Below, piece by piece: positions 36,301 through 47,800 of a DNA stretch of 57,012 nt. The DNA comes from Planoprotostelium fungivorum (Eukaryota; Evosea; Variosea; Cavosteliida; Cavosteliaceae), in assembly GCA_003024175.1 (NCBI GenBank), contig MDYQ01000155.1, positions 1 through 57,012 of the forward strand, in the 5' to 3' direction. Numbering within the stretch: position 1 is the stretch's first letter; each line of letters begins with the position of its first letter. The notes beneath the pieces were generated by a model, which was not told the origin of the DNA, did no database searches, and was given only the letters and a program-made list of their open reading frames with translations. The translations under genes and the position numbers were made by a program.

Positions 36301-39300
36301 ATCTTCTCTCGCGGTGGAAATCTTGGCGAGTTGTAGATTCATCACGGTGGGTATCAGTGAGATGAGTTGGTCGGTGGAGGTGAAGGAGTGGCTGATTGTA
36401 GATAGCATGATCATCCATGACATCTTCCACAGTTCCGTGGAAAAGTCCGGGGAATTTAGTGTGAGATTTTGAGACCACTGGGGTAATTTCTCGGATAGAT
36501 ATTCGACTAATTTCTGGAGGGATGGTTCTACACCGTTGTAGATAGACAGACAAGACTGCAAGACGGACATGTAGATGCTGATACACTCCATCGAATAGTG
36601 CGGATCAATGTTTTGTGCCCCATTCGTATCCTACAACAGACAATCACCCTGCGTGATTTTCGTCGAATTTTCTCACTGATTGTACGGCCTGAATAGCCGA
36701 TTGTACGTAAGATGAAAACTCCGGGCAAAGTGGCCTGACGATTTCCCTCCACGATTCCACATCCGCTCCCTCTACACCCACTCATGAGATCGTCGAGTCG
36801 AAATTTCAATCGGATTTCCAATTCAAGTCTTTGGGTCTCAAATTCTCACCGTTGATGGCTGATGTGATGAGAGCTAAGACCCTCTCTGGTAGAGTCTTCT
36901 GCATGTAAGCATTACTGTACAATCGACTCGCAATGTCTACGATGGGTTCCAGGAGTTCTCGACGAGTTTTCTCGTCCTGACGTAACGTCAGAAATTTCAA
37001 CGAATTCTCTCTTTTCACCCTGATGTAACGATGAAGTCTGACGATGACTTTCGATTGGGACACGGATTGAGATAGATCATAGCTGGTAGGACCTATCTAC
37101 AATTCATCGTGACATCTTACGTGATATCATGTCACCTGTCGCTTCTAATGTGGGCTCTACGTAATTCTTGATCATGGTCTGGATGTTCGATATCAACCAT
37201 TCCTGTCCCTGGTTCTCCTAGATATCGTGAGAAGATGTCATGACGTATCTACATGATATCATACCTCGAAACGATCCAGCCACTGAGAGAAAGTAGTGCG
37301 GCCGTGCTTCTCTTCACATTCGCTGACGGGAAGATATCTCAGTAAAGACGTCATATCATCGAAATCGACACGTTGTGTATCCGTGAGATTTCTCAGAATG
37401 GTCAATACGTAACCGTACGATTTTGTTCTGTACGTATGGTACCTGTGTGGGTGTCAGGTGAAATTTCGCGTGGATTCCGATGAAAATCACATGATGTAGA
37501 CTTTGTTCTGGACCAACTGAGAGAAGGCCTTCATGCTCTCTCCCTTCAACACTGGTGTCTGCTCCATCTTTGACATGAAAGATAAGATGGCGATGACCAA
37601 TGATCTACAGACGGTATTGTCTTTGAGGTGATAGACAATGGCCTCGACGAAATCGATCTACAACGAGTCAATATAATGAAACGTTAGTCATGATGTTATC
37701 GATGATCGTTTGAAAAGAATTAAATTGACATGAAAATCACCTTTTGAGACGAAGAGAGGTGATTGACGTGATCGAGGAAGAAATCAGTGACGTAATCACT
37801 CATCTTAGCTCCAACCAATCCCTTGTAGATGAGAGGAGTAGACAGGGACTCCAGCGCCGTACCTCCTCTCGTCAATCTACATCGTTGTAGATCGTCACTC
37901 ACCCAAGAGGAATTCGGACCGGTAGCGGAACTTGGAATCGTTCTGTAGAAGAGTGATGAAGATCCATTTCTTGATGGTGGGGCTCTCTGCTTTCAAGGCC
38001 CTGAGATAGAGGATGTCCACCCAACTCATATCCAGCTTATCGTCAGAGTCTTGTACCGTTGTAGATCGATCGACCGAATTGGACTGGACGTATTCCAATT
38101 GACTCCAAATGGGCTATCAGATTTGAGAAATGAAATTCAACTTGAGAATGTGTTTCAACTTGAAGATGTCTCACCTTGACCAAGTGTAGTTTGATGTCAT
38201 CAAATGTATCGTAGATTAAAAAGAAAGTCGACCACAATTTACTCAGATGTTCAGAATGTTCCTGACTCCAGTGGAAGTATCTATCACATCGTCAATATTG
38301 ATGAAATTTCACCGAGATTTCACCGAGTCATATTTCCCCTCTTATCGTGCGAGTAAGTGTAATCGATCGTCTTTTTCAAGAGAAAAGCTGCTCTCTTTCG
38401 TGTGATGGCCTCATCAGATGAGACACTCAATCCAGTGATGATCATCTTCCAATACACTTCTTCCATTCTCAAATCAAAGAGAGGTACGTCTGTCACCAAC
38501 TGAGGATTTGTCAGTCTACAACGAGACAAAGGGGTATTCACCTTGATCGTCTCCGCCTTCTTCTTCTTCCCTTTGTTACGGTTGTCGACTGGAGGTATAG
38601 AAGGAACGTTGCTGTGTTCGTATCAGATGAATCGTGTGGACATCTGACAATCTACAACGAGCCTCACCCGTTACGCAGGTTGAAAAAGTGATGGAAGAAC
38701 TGACAGCACAGACCGAAACTCTCTCGGTTCGAGTCCAAAATTCCGTTCATCTCGGTGATGACTTGCCACAGAGACTGATCGAGTCTCAATTTCCGTTTGA
38801 TATCATCAGAGACATCTCACTCGTAGGCGTTCCTTGAGAATTTCATCGGGATGAGAATCCATGTTGACCAGGGCGGCAACCAATCGCATGGCTGACTTTG
38901 TGTGTTCACTCTTACGAAGTAGAGTCAATACGTGAGGGTACAGCTTATCTTCCATCTCTTCCTTCTGTTCATCCATCAACATCATGTGATACAGATCTGT
39001 GATTTACCGATGGAGATGAAGGTGCGCCGTTGATGATGTGCTCGGACAGCTGCACGATTCCGTCTAAAGAGAAGGTCGGTTGAGTCACTTCCTTCGACAT
39101 CTCTTCGAAACATTTCATGATGGCATCTGAGACGATGGAATAGAGCTGTAGACCAGCCGACTCGATCGATTGAACGAATAGACGACTGACTGAAAGAGTC
39201 ATCGTCTGTACATCTTCTCTCGACATGTCGATGGACTCACTCAGCTTGTGTGCATCCATTTCCGATTCACGATCGTTGAACCGATTGACACCCAAAAGAC

Positions 39301-39706
39301 ACAGAGACAAGTCCCAGAATCTTCTTCCCTCTTGCATGTCTTCATCGCGTTTGATGGTTTGTGTCAACCGTTGTCCCAACTTCAATAAGAGGGTCGGTCT
39401 GTTGCATCGAATGAACAATCGGGAACACCACTACTAGAGACCCACCTTGCTGTTCCCTCTATGGGTTGGGGGCTGGTGGTGATCTCCTGGAGAGATGCAT
39501 TGGTCCACTGAAGGGCGGAATCGACATTTATGTTGTTCGATGATAAGATCGTATCGACCAATACGTCACACATGGTTTCGAAGGCACGACGGTCCCGTAA
39601 AATTAGAGCCGTCGCGTCTAACTGTTGAGATACATGATTGATCCTCTCAAGGAAATCCTGTAAGAACAACGTCAATACGCGAGGAAGTCCAAAGGGTTGT
39701 CACCAT
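33373..39706 (-). CDS. TARBP1: tRNA (Gm18) 2'-O-ribose methyltransferase, TARBP1/Trm3-like
   Basis: The C-terminal SpoU/TrmH domain is unmistakable. Motif 1 reads [20 protein letters not shown] with the catalytic Asn and Arg. Motif 2 is [12 protein letters not shown] then [15 protein letters not shown]. Motif 3 is [19 protein letters not shown], forming the SAM-binding trefoil knot. The protein ends KMMNASK with a stop at 33373-33375. The N-terminal two-thirds (34500-39700) is a long helical solenoid (HEAT-like) with many exons, for example [19 protein letters not shown] and [16 protein letters not shown], as in TARBP1 and yeast Trm3. The total, about 1700 residues, fits. The start at 39706 is an ATG that ends exon 1 and joins [15 protein letters not shown]. 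This is the most intron-rich gene in the window, and its introns carry most of the family A and B repeats. It should act on several tRNAs in nucleus or cytosol. Confidence 0.88.
33751..33764 (-). repeat. Family A motif in TARBP1 intron
   Basis: CTCGTTGTAGATCG, with a second half-site (ATTGTAGATGAA) nine bases on, in the intron between the WVPIEE and VTEEDL exons. Confidence 0.75.
35923..35942. repeat. Family A palindrome in TARBP1 intron
   Basis: GATCTACAGCGATGTAGATC, an imperfect 20-base inverted repeat close to the intron's 5' splice site. Confidence 0.75.
37459..37486. repeat. Family B repeat in TARBP1 intron
   Basis: The reverse complement nearly matches 17698-17725. It contains GAAATTTC, GATTCCGATG and GAAAA. 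The intron is read from the minus strand. Confidence 0.7.
37655..37667 (+). repeat. Family A motif in TARBP1 intron
   Basis: GATCTACAACGAG, antisense to the gene, within about 30 bases of an exon boundary. Confidence 0.7.
37874..37893. repeat. Family A palindrome in TARBP1 intron
   Basis: AATCTACATCGTTGTAGATC, 20 bases with two mismatched pairs; the GTGAGTGAC donor on the minus strand abuts it. Confidence 0.75.
38515..38525 (+). repeat. Family A motif in TARBP1 intron
   Basis: TCTACAACGAG in a short intron, antisense to the gene. Confidence 0.7.
38651..38661 (+). repeat. Family A motif in TARBP1 intron
   Basis: TCTACAACGAG immediately next to the minus-strand donor (plus strand CCTCACCCG). 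It lies only 136 bases from the previous copy. Confidence 0.7.
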
Positions 39707-39772
39707 TGCCCCACGATGTTCTTCTATCCCACATCTCAGGTTTTCGGGTATCTACAACGCAAGCGTCAGAAA
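39707..39772. promoter_or_regulatory. Very short bidirectional promoter between TARBP1 and TraB-like genes
   Basis: The start codons assigned to the two divergent genes are only 66 bases apart, or 9 if the upstream in-frame ATG at 39716 is used for the TraB-like gene. A family A half-site (TCTACAACGCAAG) lies at 39751. Transcripts probably overlap at their 5' ends. Confidence 0.45.
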
Positions 39773-41503
39773 ATGAGGCCCAATCTCCATCCCACGATGA
39801 ACGCAACGATGATCATTGGACGCTCGTTGAATCGAATCACATGCAAGAAGCCTGTCCCATTCACTCGACAGATGGACACCCTTCCATTCAATGGAAGGAG
39901 AGAGTTGATGTTTGTACGAATGCAATCAGCATACCGTTATAAGTTTGATAAGACGTCATCGACACAGGTGAGAACGAATCTCGAAGGTTTATGATTCATT
40001 CTCAACAGCCCAAACCCAACGAAACACCCACCCCTCAAACAAAAGTGAACGATGCAGATGAACCCCGCACAACCATAGGAGACATCTTATTTCGAAGAGC
40101 CAACACGAAGAGCTCCACCATCATCGAGAAGCCAGCTACGAGAGACGAAGACTTCAACTATTCTGTCACTCGCTTGACGAGAGATGGTAAAGAGTTTTAT
40201 CTGCTTGGAACTGTTTTTCCCTGCGAGCAGAGCGTAGCTCACGCCAAGAAGGTGACGACGATCACCATCATACGTCTGATGTGTGACCTCTAAATCGCAT
40301 GACAGTTGTTCGACTTTGTCAAACCAGACGTTCTCTTGGCCGAGTTAGATCCCAGATTCCAACACACCTACAGATTAGCCCGCGTCCACCCCAGTGAGTC
40401 CATCTACAACCCGCCACTCCCGCCTCACCCACATTCAGCCGACGATTTCGATCAGTTGGCCGATTTAGACGGTGATTCGGATGCAGTGAAAGAATACATG
40501 CAGAAGAGACAGTTTCTGCTCGGTCTCATGCATGCGACAAAATTTATGGACAAGAGTTCACCTCTATATACGTCCACTCAGATCGTAGAGATATCGCGTA
40601 TGATATCATCCAAGGGGGTCAAGGTGGTATGTGCGGATCGACCGGCCGAGGTGGGTCACGTGATCGTTGTAGATGGGTGACAGGGGTAGATATCACTGAT
40701 GAGGATGTGGTCTTTGGCTGGGTTCAAACAGAAGGGTGAGTGATGGAGATCATGACGATGAAGGAAGCTCATCATGACACCGATCAGCCAAGTTCTTCTT
40801 CAACATGATGACTCAGTACAGTGATGAGAAGCCGGAGCCGCCTCCCTTAATCGAGGTGAAAAATCTGAAACCAAAAATTATAGAAATCAAAAATCCAATA
40901 TCCAACTGAAAAAATTCTCACACCTCAAAAAATAATCTTTCATCTCGAATTCATTTTTTAGAGTTGACAAATCAATTTTCAAAGGTAGAGAATGACAGAG
41001 AACAGGTTCCATTCTCTCAGTTCAAGGAGATGGACAAGGAATTATCTGGCATCATCACAGACGTACCCGCCGTGCAGTTGACCTTGTCTTTCGAACGTGT
41101 CTTGTATTTCATCGAAAAGACGAGAAGTGTCAGAGCCGATCGCATCATGATGGTCACATCGATCGTGAGATCACATCATCACAATGCGATGCAAGCTGAT
41201 CGATGACGTCTTAGGGTTTGGTGCATGATATCATTCGAGCTTGGAACTTACCGGACATACACATGAAGGAGTTGGAGACGTTCAACGAAGGTGATGGAAG
41301 ATGGATGAGATGATGATGGTGTTGAAGATGAGAAGGTTTCGGAAATTCGATCGAAGCGTGGGAGAAGACAAGAGACGAAGACAAATAAAGATGATTGTCG
41401 TGTGATAGTGATATGGTGTGAAGACGATGACAATGATGATGTGATAGTCAGTGACGTGATGATGTGACATGTGGAAGCGATGAGTTTAAGTTATGGGTGT
41501 TGA
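39773..41503 (+). CDS. TraB/PrgY-family protein, probably mitochondrial
   Basis: The N-terminus is basic and hydroxylated (MRPNLHPTMNATMIIGRSLN) with no acidic residue for about 30 positions, as in mitochondrial presequences. The TraB core reads FYLLGTVFPCEQSVAHAKKL, then FDFVKPDVLLAELDPRF, the first two conserved blocks of TraB/Tiki-like proteins. GVKVVCADRP follows, then a helical segment (PAVQLTLSFERVLYFIEKT) and GLVHDIIRAWNLPDIHMKEL. In most family members the first block is G-T-x-H; here the His position is Phe or Pro, although the Glu of block 2 is present. The protein may therefore be a non-enzymatic or diverged member. Human and yeast relatives act in mitochondrial stress and outer-membrane functions. 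The 3' end is uncertain: a 190-base intron rich in TGATG is inferred, giving a stop at 41501-41503. Confidence 0.66.
40665..40676 (-). repeat. Family A motif in TraB-like intron
   Basis: CGTTGTAGATGG a few bases inside a GTGGGT...TAG intron of about 40 bases. Confidence 0.65.
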
Positions 41504-41678
41504 ATCTCTGGTCTCCTGACTGCCTTGCATCTTCCGCTCGACAACATGATGGTGACACATTTAGCTTTCACCTGCCCCTCCCAACTTTAAATAGAAGATA
41601 TTTTCGTTCTCGCTAAGGGCCTTCACCGTGCTGTCTTTGCGTTTCAGGGATTGAAATTCTAATCCCCTTTCTACCACT

Positions 41679-44359
41679 ATGGTTAGCAAGCGAGAACCGA
41701 TCGAGACACCGGTCATCGTCTTAAAGCAGCCTCTATCGGAGATCAAAAGTGTCAGGACCTCCTCCACAAGCCTTTCGGTGGGTGGCATTCAAAGGTAATC
41801 AGCTTCTCTGTTTGTGATGGGTGTTTGATCTTGAGATCAGACCTCTTCGGTCATTTTTGAGGAAGATCGTGTCTGTGCGATGCATCTCTATGGTTGTGGC
41901 TGTGGCTTCCATTTTGGTCGCGAGCGCCATCATCGGAGCCATAGGAGTAGTCCGTCAACAAGAGCTGCTTGATTCTAGCAGCCAAGCTCAGTTCACCGAA
42001 GTCACCACCAATGTTCAGTCACAAGTGAAAAACCTTCTTAGCTGGCCAGATGATTCCGTCACGCTGAGTGAGATGTCCGTGTTGGAAGACCTAAAAATGA
42101 CATCAACAGTGAACAACTACCTACAGAGGACGAACATATCCTTCAATTCCGACCGTGACCAGAAGGTTCGGGACGTCTATCGCTCCAGTTTAGAGATGAT
42201 GGTGTCCCTCTGTTCGTCGAAGATGGAGGGATGTCTCTCCACTTTTTATTGGCCGAATGGAAAGGTGTGGCCGAGTCTACTTTCTCTTCTGGGTCTCAAT
42301 CTTTCAGTCATTCGGTTCGGAGAACGGATGGACATTTGGGAGAACATCATCTACAACTCTTCTTACACCCCTCTGAGTGGATGGTTCATGAATGAGAGCG
42401 ACGACCTATCACAAGTATTCAACGGTCCTAGGTGAAAGAGGACGATGCATCGAGATTGTCTGACCGTCACAGCGACTTCGGTTACCAGTTCTCGGCGGTA
42501 GTCAATAGAAAACCATCACAAGGAGTTAATTGCTCTTCTCCAAGATGGTGGTCAGATCTTGCCACCTTCCCAGCGTATGACCCGCCCATCATGATTATCG
42601 GTCAGAATTCAGTCTTCTGTCGGAATAACACCCTCATTGGATACATCAAGACGTGCGTGGAATTGAACAAGTGAGATGCATCGAGCCATGTTGAAGTGAT
42701 CGATCTGACGTGAAAACAGCATTCAAAAGTCACTCCAAGATGCGCTCGCAAACGGTCAAAACGGCATGCTCTTCTTAGTGGAAGGAACTGGGAAGATCGT
42801 AGCCACTTCAACGGGACTATTCCCTTACGATCTACAATTGTCGGTGACCATTCTAAAGTCAAGCTGATCGACGCCGTAGACAAACCCCCGTCACGGTGAC
42901 GAACACAAATTTGAGTTGGATCTATCAATCTTACGCTCATTACAATCGAACATCAGCGAAGGTATTTTCGATGGAGATCGATGGTAATAATTCATCTCTC
43001 ATCGATGTCAAGATTGATCTCTACTGCAGGTGTAAACCACTTGATCTATGTCAAACCGGACATTGCGCCCTATCCTGATCTAGACTGGACGGTATTCATA
43101 CTGTCCGTACAACCAGTCGACCACTTCGTGAGAAACGTAGTCTTGATTGCTTTCTTCACGTGCATCGGAGCAGCCATCCTAGTATTTGTCGCCACTTTTC
43201 TCATCACTCGGTCACTCTTTCATTTATCTCACGAGCTGGAGAAGGTGACGATGACATCACCTCTGATGATGAGACCCGCACAGACTGACGAAACGAACAG
43301 GTGTCACGATTGGAACTAGATCTCAACGATCTATCGGAGCCTCCAATATGGGAAGCGCAGAGATTATATAAGTCGTTCATCATGATGCATGCAGCTCTCA
43401 GTTCTTTTCGAAAATTCGTGCCCATCGAGCTGATCTCCCACATCATGAAATCCAGGGTGAGCCGAAGCTCTTTCTCGTTCTTTTCAGTCCACGCATGCCG
43501 TCAATTGATGCAAAGTAGAGAGAAGCTTTTCCTTATTTATATCCTACGCAAGCGACTATTTACTTCCAAGACATCAAAGATTTCACTCGATTAGCGGAAA
43601 CGGAAGAGCCCGACGTATTAGCTGCCATCACAGAAGAATACATGGAGGCGATGACAACCATCATAATCGATGTGAGAGCTTTCGTTCAATATCATCTCGA
43701 ATCTGAATCGCCTCTAGAATGGTGGAATGGTGGATAAATACATCGGAGATTGTATCATGGCTCTGTTCAATCTACCAAAACCTCAAGCCGGTCACGAACA
43801 AGCGGCCACGCGTGCAGCTTTGGAATGTACGGAACAACTGCAGCTTCTCAACAAGCGCTGGAAGAAGTTGTACAACATCGAGCTTCAGCACCGAATCGGC
43901 ATCAACACGGGAGAAGTTTTGGCGGGAAATATCGGCAGCAGTCAGAGGTTAGCCTTCACTTGCATCGGCGACAACGTCAATTTGGCCTCTCGAGTGGAAG
44001 GAGCCAACAAGTGCTATCACACTACGGTTTTAATCACGGACACCACGCATGAGAAGATCGACCGACAAACATTCACCACGAGGAAGATCGGCACTGTACG
44101 TGTGGCGGGCAAGAAGAGAGAGACAGTGCTATACGAAGTTTCGAACCATCGGTCACAAGAGTTCAGAGATCTATGTCAGTCTTACGAATACGCCCTACAA
44201 TTGTACGACGAGAGGAAGCTCCACGAAGCGAAGACGGAAGTGGAGATACTACTGGATCATTATGGATACGATGCTGTGTCTGTACGGCTTTTAGGAAGGA
44301 TCAACGTGGCGTTGGAAAGAGGAGAAGCTTGGAGTGTGATCGAAGTATTGGATAAGTGA
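41679..44359 (+). CDS. Receptor-type class III adenylate cyclase
   Basis: The product begins MVSKREPIETPVIVLKQ. After one intron there is a first membrane helix (SMVVAVASILVASAIIGAIG) and an extracellular sensor domain of about 300 residues (41950-43080). A second membrane helix follows (LIAFFTCIGAAILVFVATF) and a HAMP-like linker, then the catalytic domain. The latter has IYFQDIKDFTRLAE (first metal Asp pair), GIVDKYIGDCIMALFN (second metal Asp and the adenine-selecting Lys), HRIGINTGEVLAGNIG and FTCIGDNVNLASRVEG (transition-state region). The residue usually Asp before the T of D-Y-T is Ala here (L-A-F-T). A helical C-terminal segment like a TPR (SYEYALQLYDERKLHEAKTE) ends at 44359. I infer cAMP production in response to an extracellular ligand; cGMP is less likely given the Lys. 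The ligand is unknown. Confidence 0.82.
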
Positions 44360-44896
44360 CTCTTTCTGGCAGCCACGATAGTCTGTGTTGATAGACGGGA
44401 ATACATGTATAGGGTAATGCATCAATGTTCAAATTTCACGATTTTGAATCCCCACCGTCAAGATGGGTGTCGCTTGATGTCGCGTTCGACCACAGGAGAG
44501 ATTTCATCTCGACTGTAGAGACAATCGAAGCACGAATCGAGAAGCTCAAAAAGGAATAAACACGTGAGGATGTTTGCATCATCACAGTAGAGACCGTCCT
44601 CCTGATGAGACGTCGATCCAGCGATTGAAAGGGAGAAGAAAGAGAAGTAGTAATCGTTTGTATTGAGAGTACATAGATAGTGGTTCAGTGGTTCTGGCAC
44701 ATGCAGCCGGCACCAAATCTTATCGCAGACCTCTTAAAGATGATCGTCGATACTAGTACTTCATCTATGATCAACAGAGTATAGAAGTTGAAACATACAT
44801 GGCACGCATCAGTCGCATGTTCCAAGTTCACACCTTTGCTGTCGAAACAATCCAACTGACCAAATCGAATGAGTCGAAACATTACAAGGAACATAT
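44360..44896. other. Convergent intergenic region, cyclase and RdRP 3' ends
   Basis: The minus strand keeps an open frame of 80 codons (44458-44700) that could be a further 3' exon of the RdRP gene or UTR. It has no family signature. No repeat of note. Confidence 0.35.
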
Positions 44897-47800
44897 TTAT
44901 ACAGGGGCTCGTCTGGCCACACAAGGGGCCGGTCGATCACCCCAACTCTTCCTACACAAGATATTATTGAGGTAAGGAATGCACAGCTCGGCCAGTGCAA
45001 TCTTCTGCTGCGAGATGCAGTAGAAATACCACGCCGAAGCCCTCACCAGCCTCCAATCTGAAGCTTCTGTTACAAAGTCAGCATCGACAGAATCGAACTC
45101 TAGGCAGCCCACTCACTGAGAAGGTTTCTCAATGCTTCATCATCTTCTGGGCCTTGATAGTTATCCAAATACTTCTCTCGAAAAGAGATGCAGAATTCGT
45201 CGGTCACGGACACCGGTTGCTTGTTTCTCCTGCATTTCTGCTGATCCTCTTCCATTGCCTTTTCTTTCTCAACTTACAGAGTCATCATCACCGTTCGTCA
45301 TCATCATCGTGATGCATGCGATGATGTCGATCAGTCACCTGACATTTTCTTCACCAACTCTCCATTGAACATCCTCAGAAACTCTGGTGCCTTTTCGTAC
45401 TCTCTGTTCCACATGGCACTATCTTTCTCGTATGCAAAACCATCGTAGGGTATCTTCTTATCGTTCTTACCTACCAAACCTACTCCTTCAATTTGAATCG
45501 CAACCATCAGAACTCACTCTTGTTCTTTTCCGTCTTCTCTTTCAATCTCGCCATCAACAGAGACAGAATTTGACTTCTGGCCTCCTTCGTGTAGACTTTG
45601 CTTCCTCCTCTGTTGTTGTATCGATTGAATCTTGCATCCAACGTGACGAAATTTCCAGTCTTTCCCGCGTCCTTTGAAATTTGAATTTCGAATCGACATC
45701 TCGATGACTCACGATGGCGAATCCGAAGAGTTTGGCGAGTTGTAGACTGTCGTCGTGCATGGGACCAACCATTTGGGCCGCTTGGAGCCACATGTTGGCG
45801 ATCATTCCCGTCTTGTCTTTCGAAGAAAATTCGCAGAAAAAAGTCCTGGCCGTTTCCAGGAAATCTTTCCCGCCTTCCTGCTTCTCTAATCCGTGTCAGT
45901 TGATGTTCGAATTTCAAATCTCACCTTTCGGCGGGCTGCAGTAATCCAACGGTGGATAATTTTTTCCCGGAAACATGACGAGAGGATTCTGAGAGACAAA
46001 GAAGGTGTCACCATCCAAATCACCTGATGTCATCAAAATGGCATCAAATCGCTATTTCATCGATGAAAGTGATGGACTGTGATGTCAAGACCGAAACGAA
46101 CGATGACATCTATTTCTCTCGATGTCGTGACGAATTGCGATGTCATCAATTATCGATGGATCATCACTCTCACCTCCTCCCATCGTGTTAGCCGCCGGTC
46201 TGGATCCGAGGGCAGGAAACACTTTGACGATGAGACGAATGATCACATCATCAAAGAGGTCTCACCGATGCAAGGTCCTCTGATGTGCATCAGCTCGGGG
46301 CAAGCGACTGCGATGTGCTTTTGGATATCTCCTGGATGATAACAAGGATGTCTGAAGATCAACACCTTCAACCGTGAGCACGATGTGACACATCAAGATG
46401 ATGACATCAAGACGATGACATCAAGATGATGACATCAAGATGATGACATCAAGATGATGACATCACCTCTCCCTCCAGTGGACACGTATCGCCGAAGTTG
46501 ACGTAAACTTGACCTTCTCTCAGACTCATCGTATCGTCTACCACACCGAATATCAGTTTCGAGTCCTGATGGATGTGAGGCTGTGGTTATCTCATCGACG
46601 TTCACCGGTATAGTCAATCTCATCTTATCATGTAGTTTCTTCAGCTCACACCTCTGCAGTTTATCGATGAGACCACGAAACACTGGCTCATCGAATGGTG
46701 TTCCAGCCAGATTGAGCTCGTACACTACGTCATCGTCAATCCATCGTCGATGTCGTGGTTCAAATCATCGATGTGACTCACGTTGATTGATCAGCTTTCC
46801 ATCTTGATGTGCCGCACCGTTGGGAGGCAATCTCTTGCTGATGGACGTGTGACTTCTAGTCATCGAATGAATACTCTCCAACTCCATATCCAGCAGCGTC
46901 TCGAAACTCTACATCGATCGTAAGATGATAAATCGTCGATTTGACCGATCGTGATGTGAACGAAATCGTCGATGTAGTTCGATGGTATCACCTTGTTGGG
47001 AACGCCGAGGGCGCTCAGGAGTAAGATAATTCCCATGTTAATGGTGGCATCTCGACTTCGAGTGGACCACTGAACGATTTCCATCATCTCGTTCTTCGAC
47101 GAGAATTTGACGTTACTATTCCTGAGGTAGATCTTCATCTTTGCATCGTATGGCTGAAATTATGTTAGATCAATTTGCAAACGAATGAGATGAATGATAT
47201 CATGGATGAAGTCGATTTCACCTTTTTCGTTCTCTCCTGCAAATTTTTGATGACGCGATCAGATTGTGTGAATAAGACTCCCTTCGCTCCTCCATATCGA
47301 AATTGAAAGACTGAATAGTAATTATTATGATTGTACAATATAAGATCAGCGGACATAAGAGAGAGGATTCACCAGAGGGTATAGAAGGTAAGGAGAGAGC
47401 TGCGGCTACATCTCTGGCAGCATCCATGGTAATGAGACCGCATCCATCAGTGAAGTTGTATTTACCATCGGGTGTGAAGATATCATCCAATAGGGTAACT
47501 TGTCGTCGGGGAATCTAATCATCGATGAGCTCGTCATCGGTTGATCTGATCAATGCAATCATGATTTGATGTGATGCCTTCGATGTATTTCATGTGATCA
47601 TCGTGTGGATGTTGATGTGTTGATCTGATGTGAACTCACCCGAATAGTGGGTATGGTGTCCGTCATACTCATTCCAAATCGAGCGAACCACTTGTAAGGG
47701 TCCTTTGACCACACCTCCCCCAGCTCACCTCGTGTCATCCTTCAGTTCTCATCGATTCAAATCCGCTCACCGTGGAGGTCCAATACGTCCTTCACTTTGG

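Noticed and set aside
35900-38700. Regularly recurring family A copies as a CRISPR-like array
   Set aside because: Spacing is irregular, copies invert, and they lie in separate eukaryotic introns.
38725-38745. tRNA-like T-loop (GGTTCGAGTCC)
   Set aside because: There is no acceptor stem or anticodon arm around it, and it falls in TARBP1 coding sequence.
41561-41788. 75-codon minus-strand frame
   Set aside because: It is antisense to the first exon of the cyclase gene, which splices cleanly into the membrane helix.
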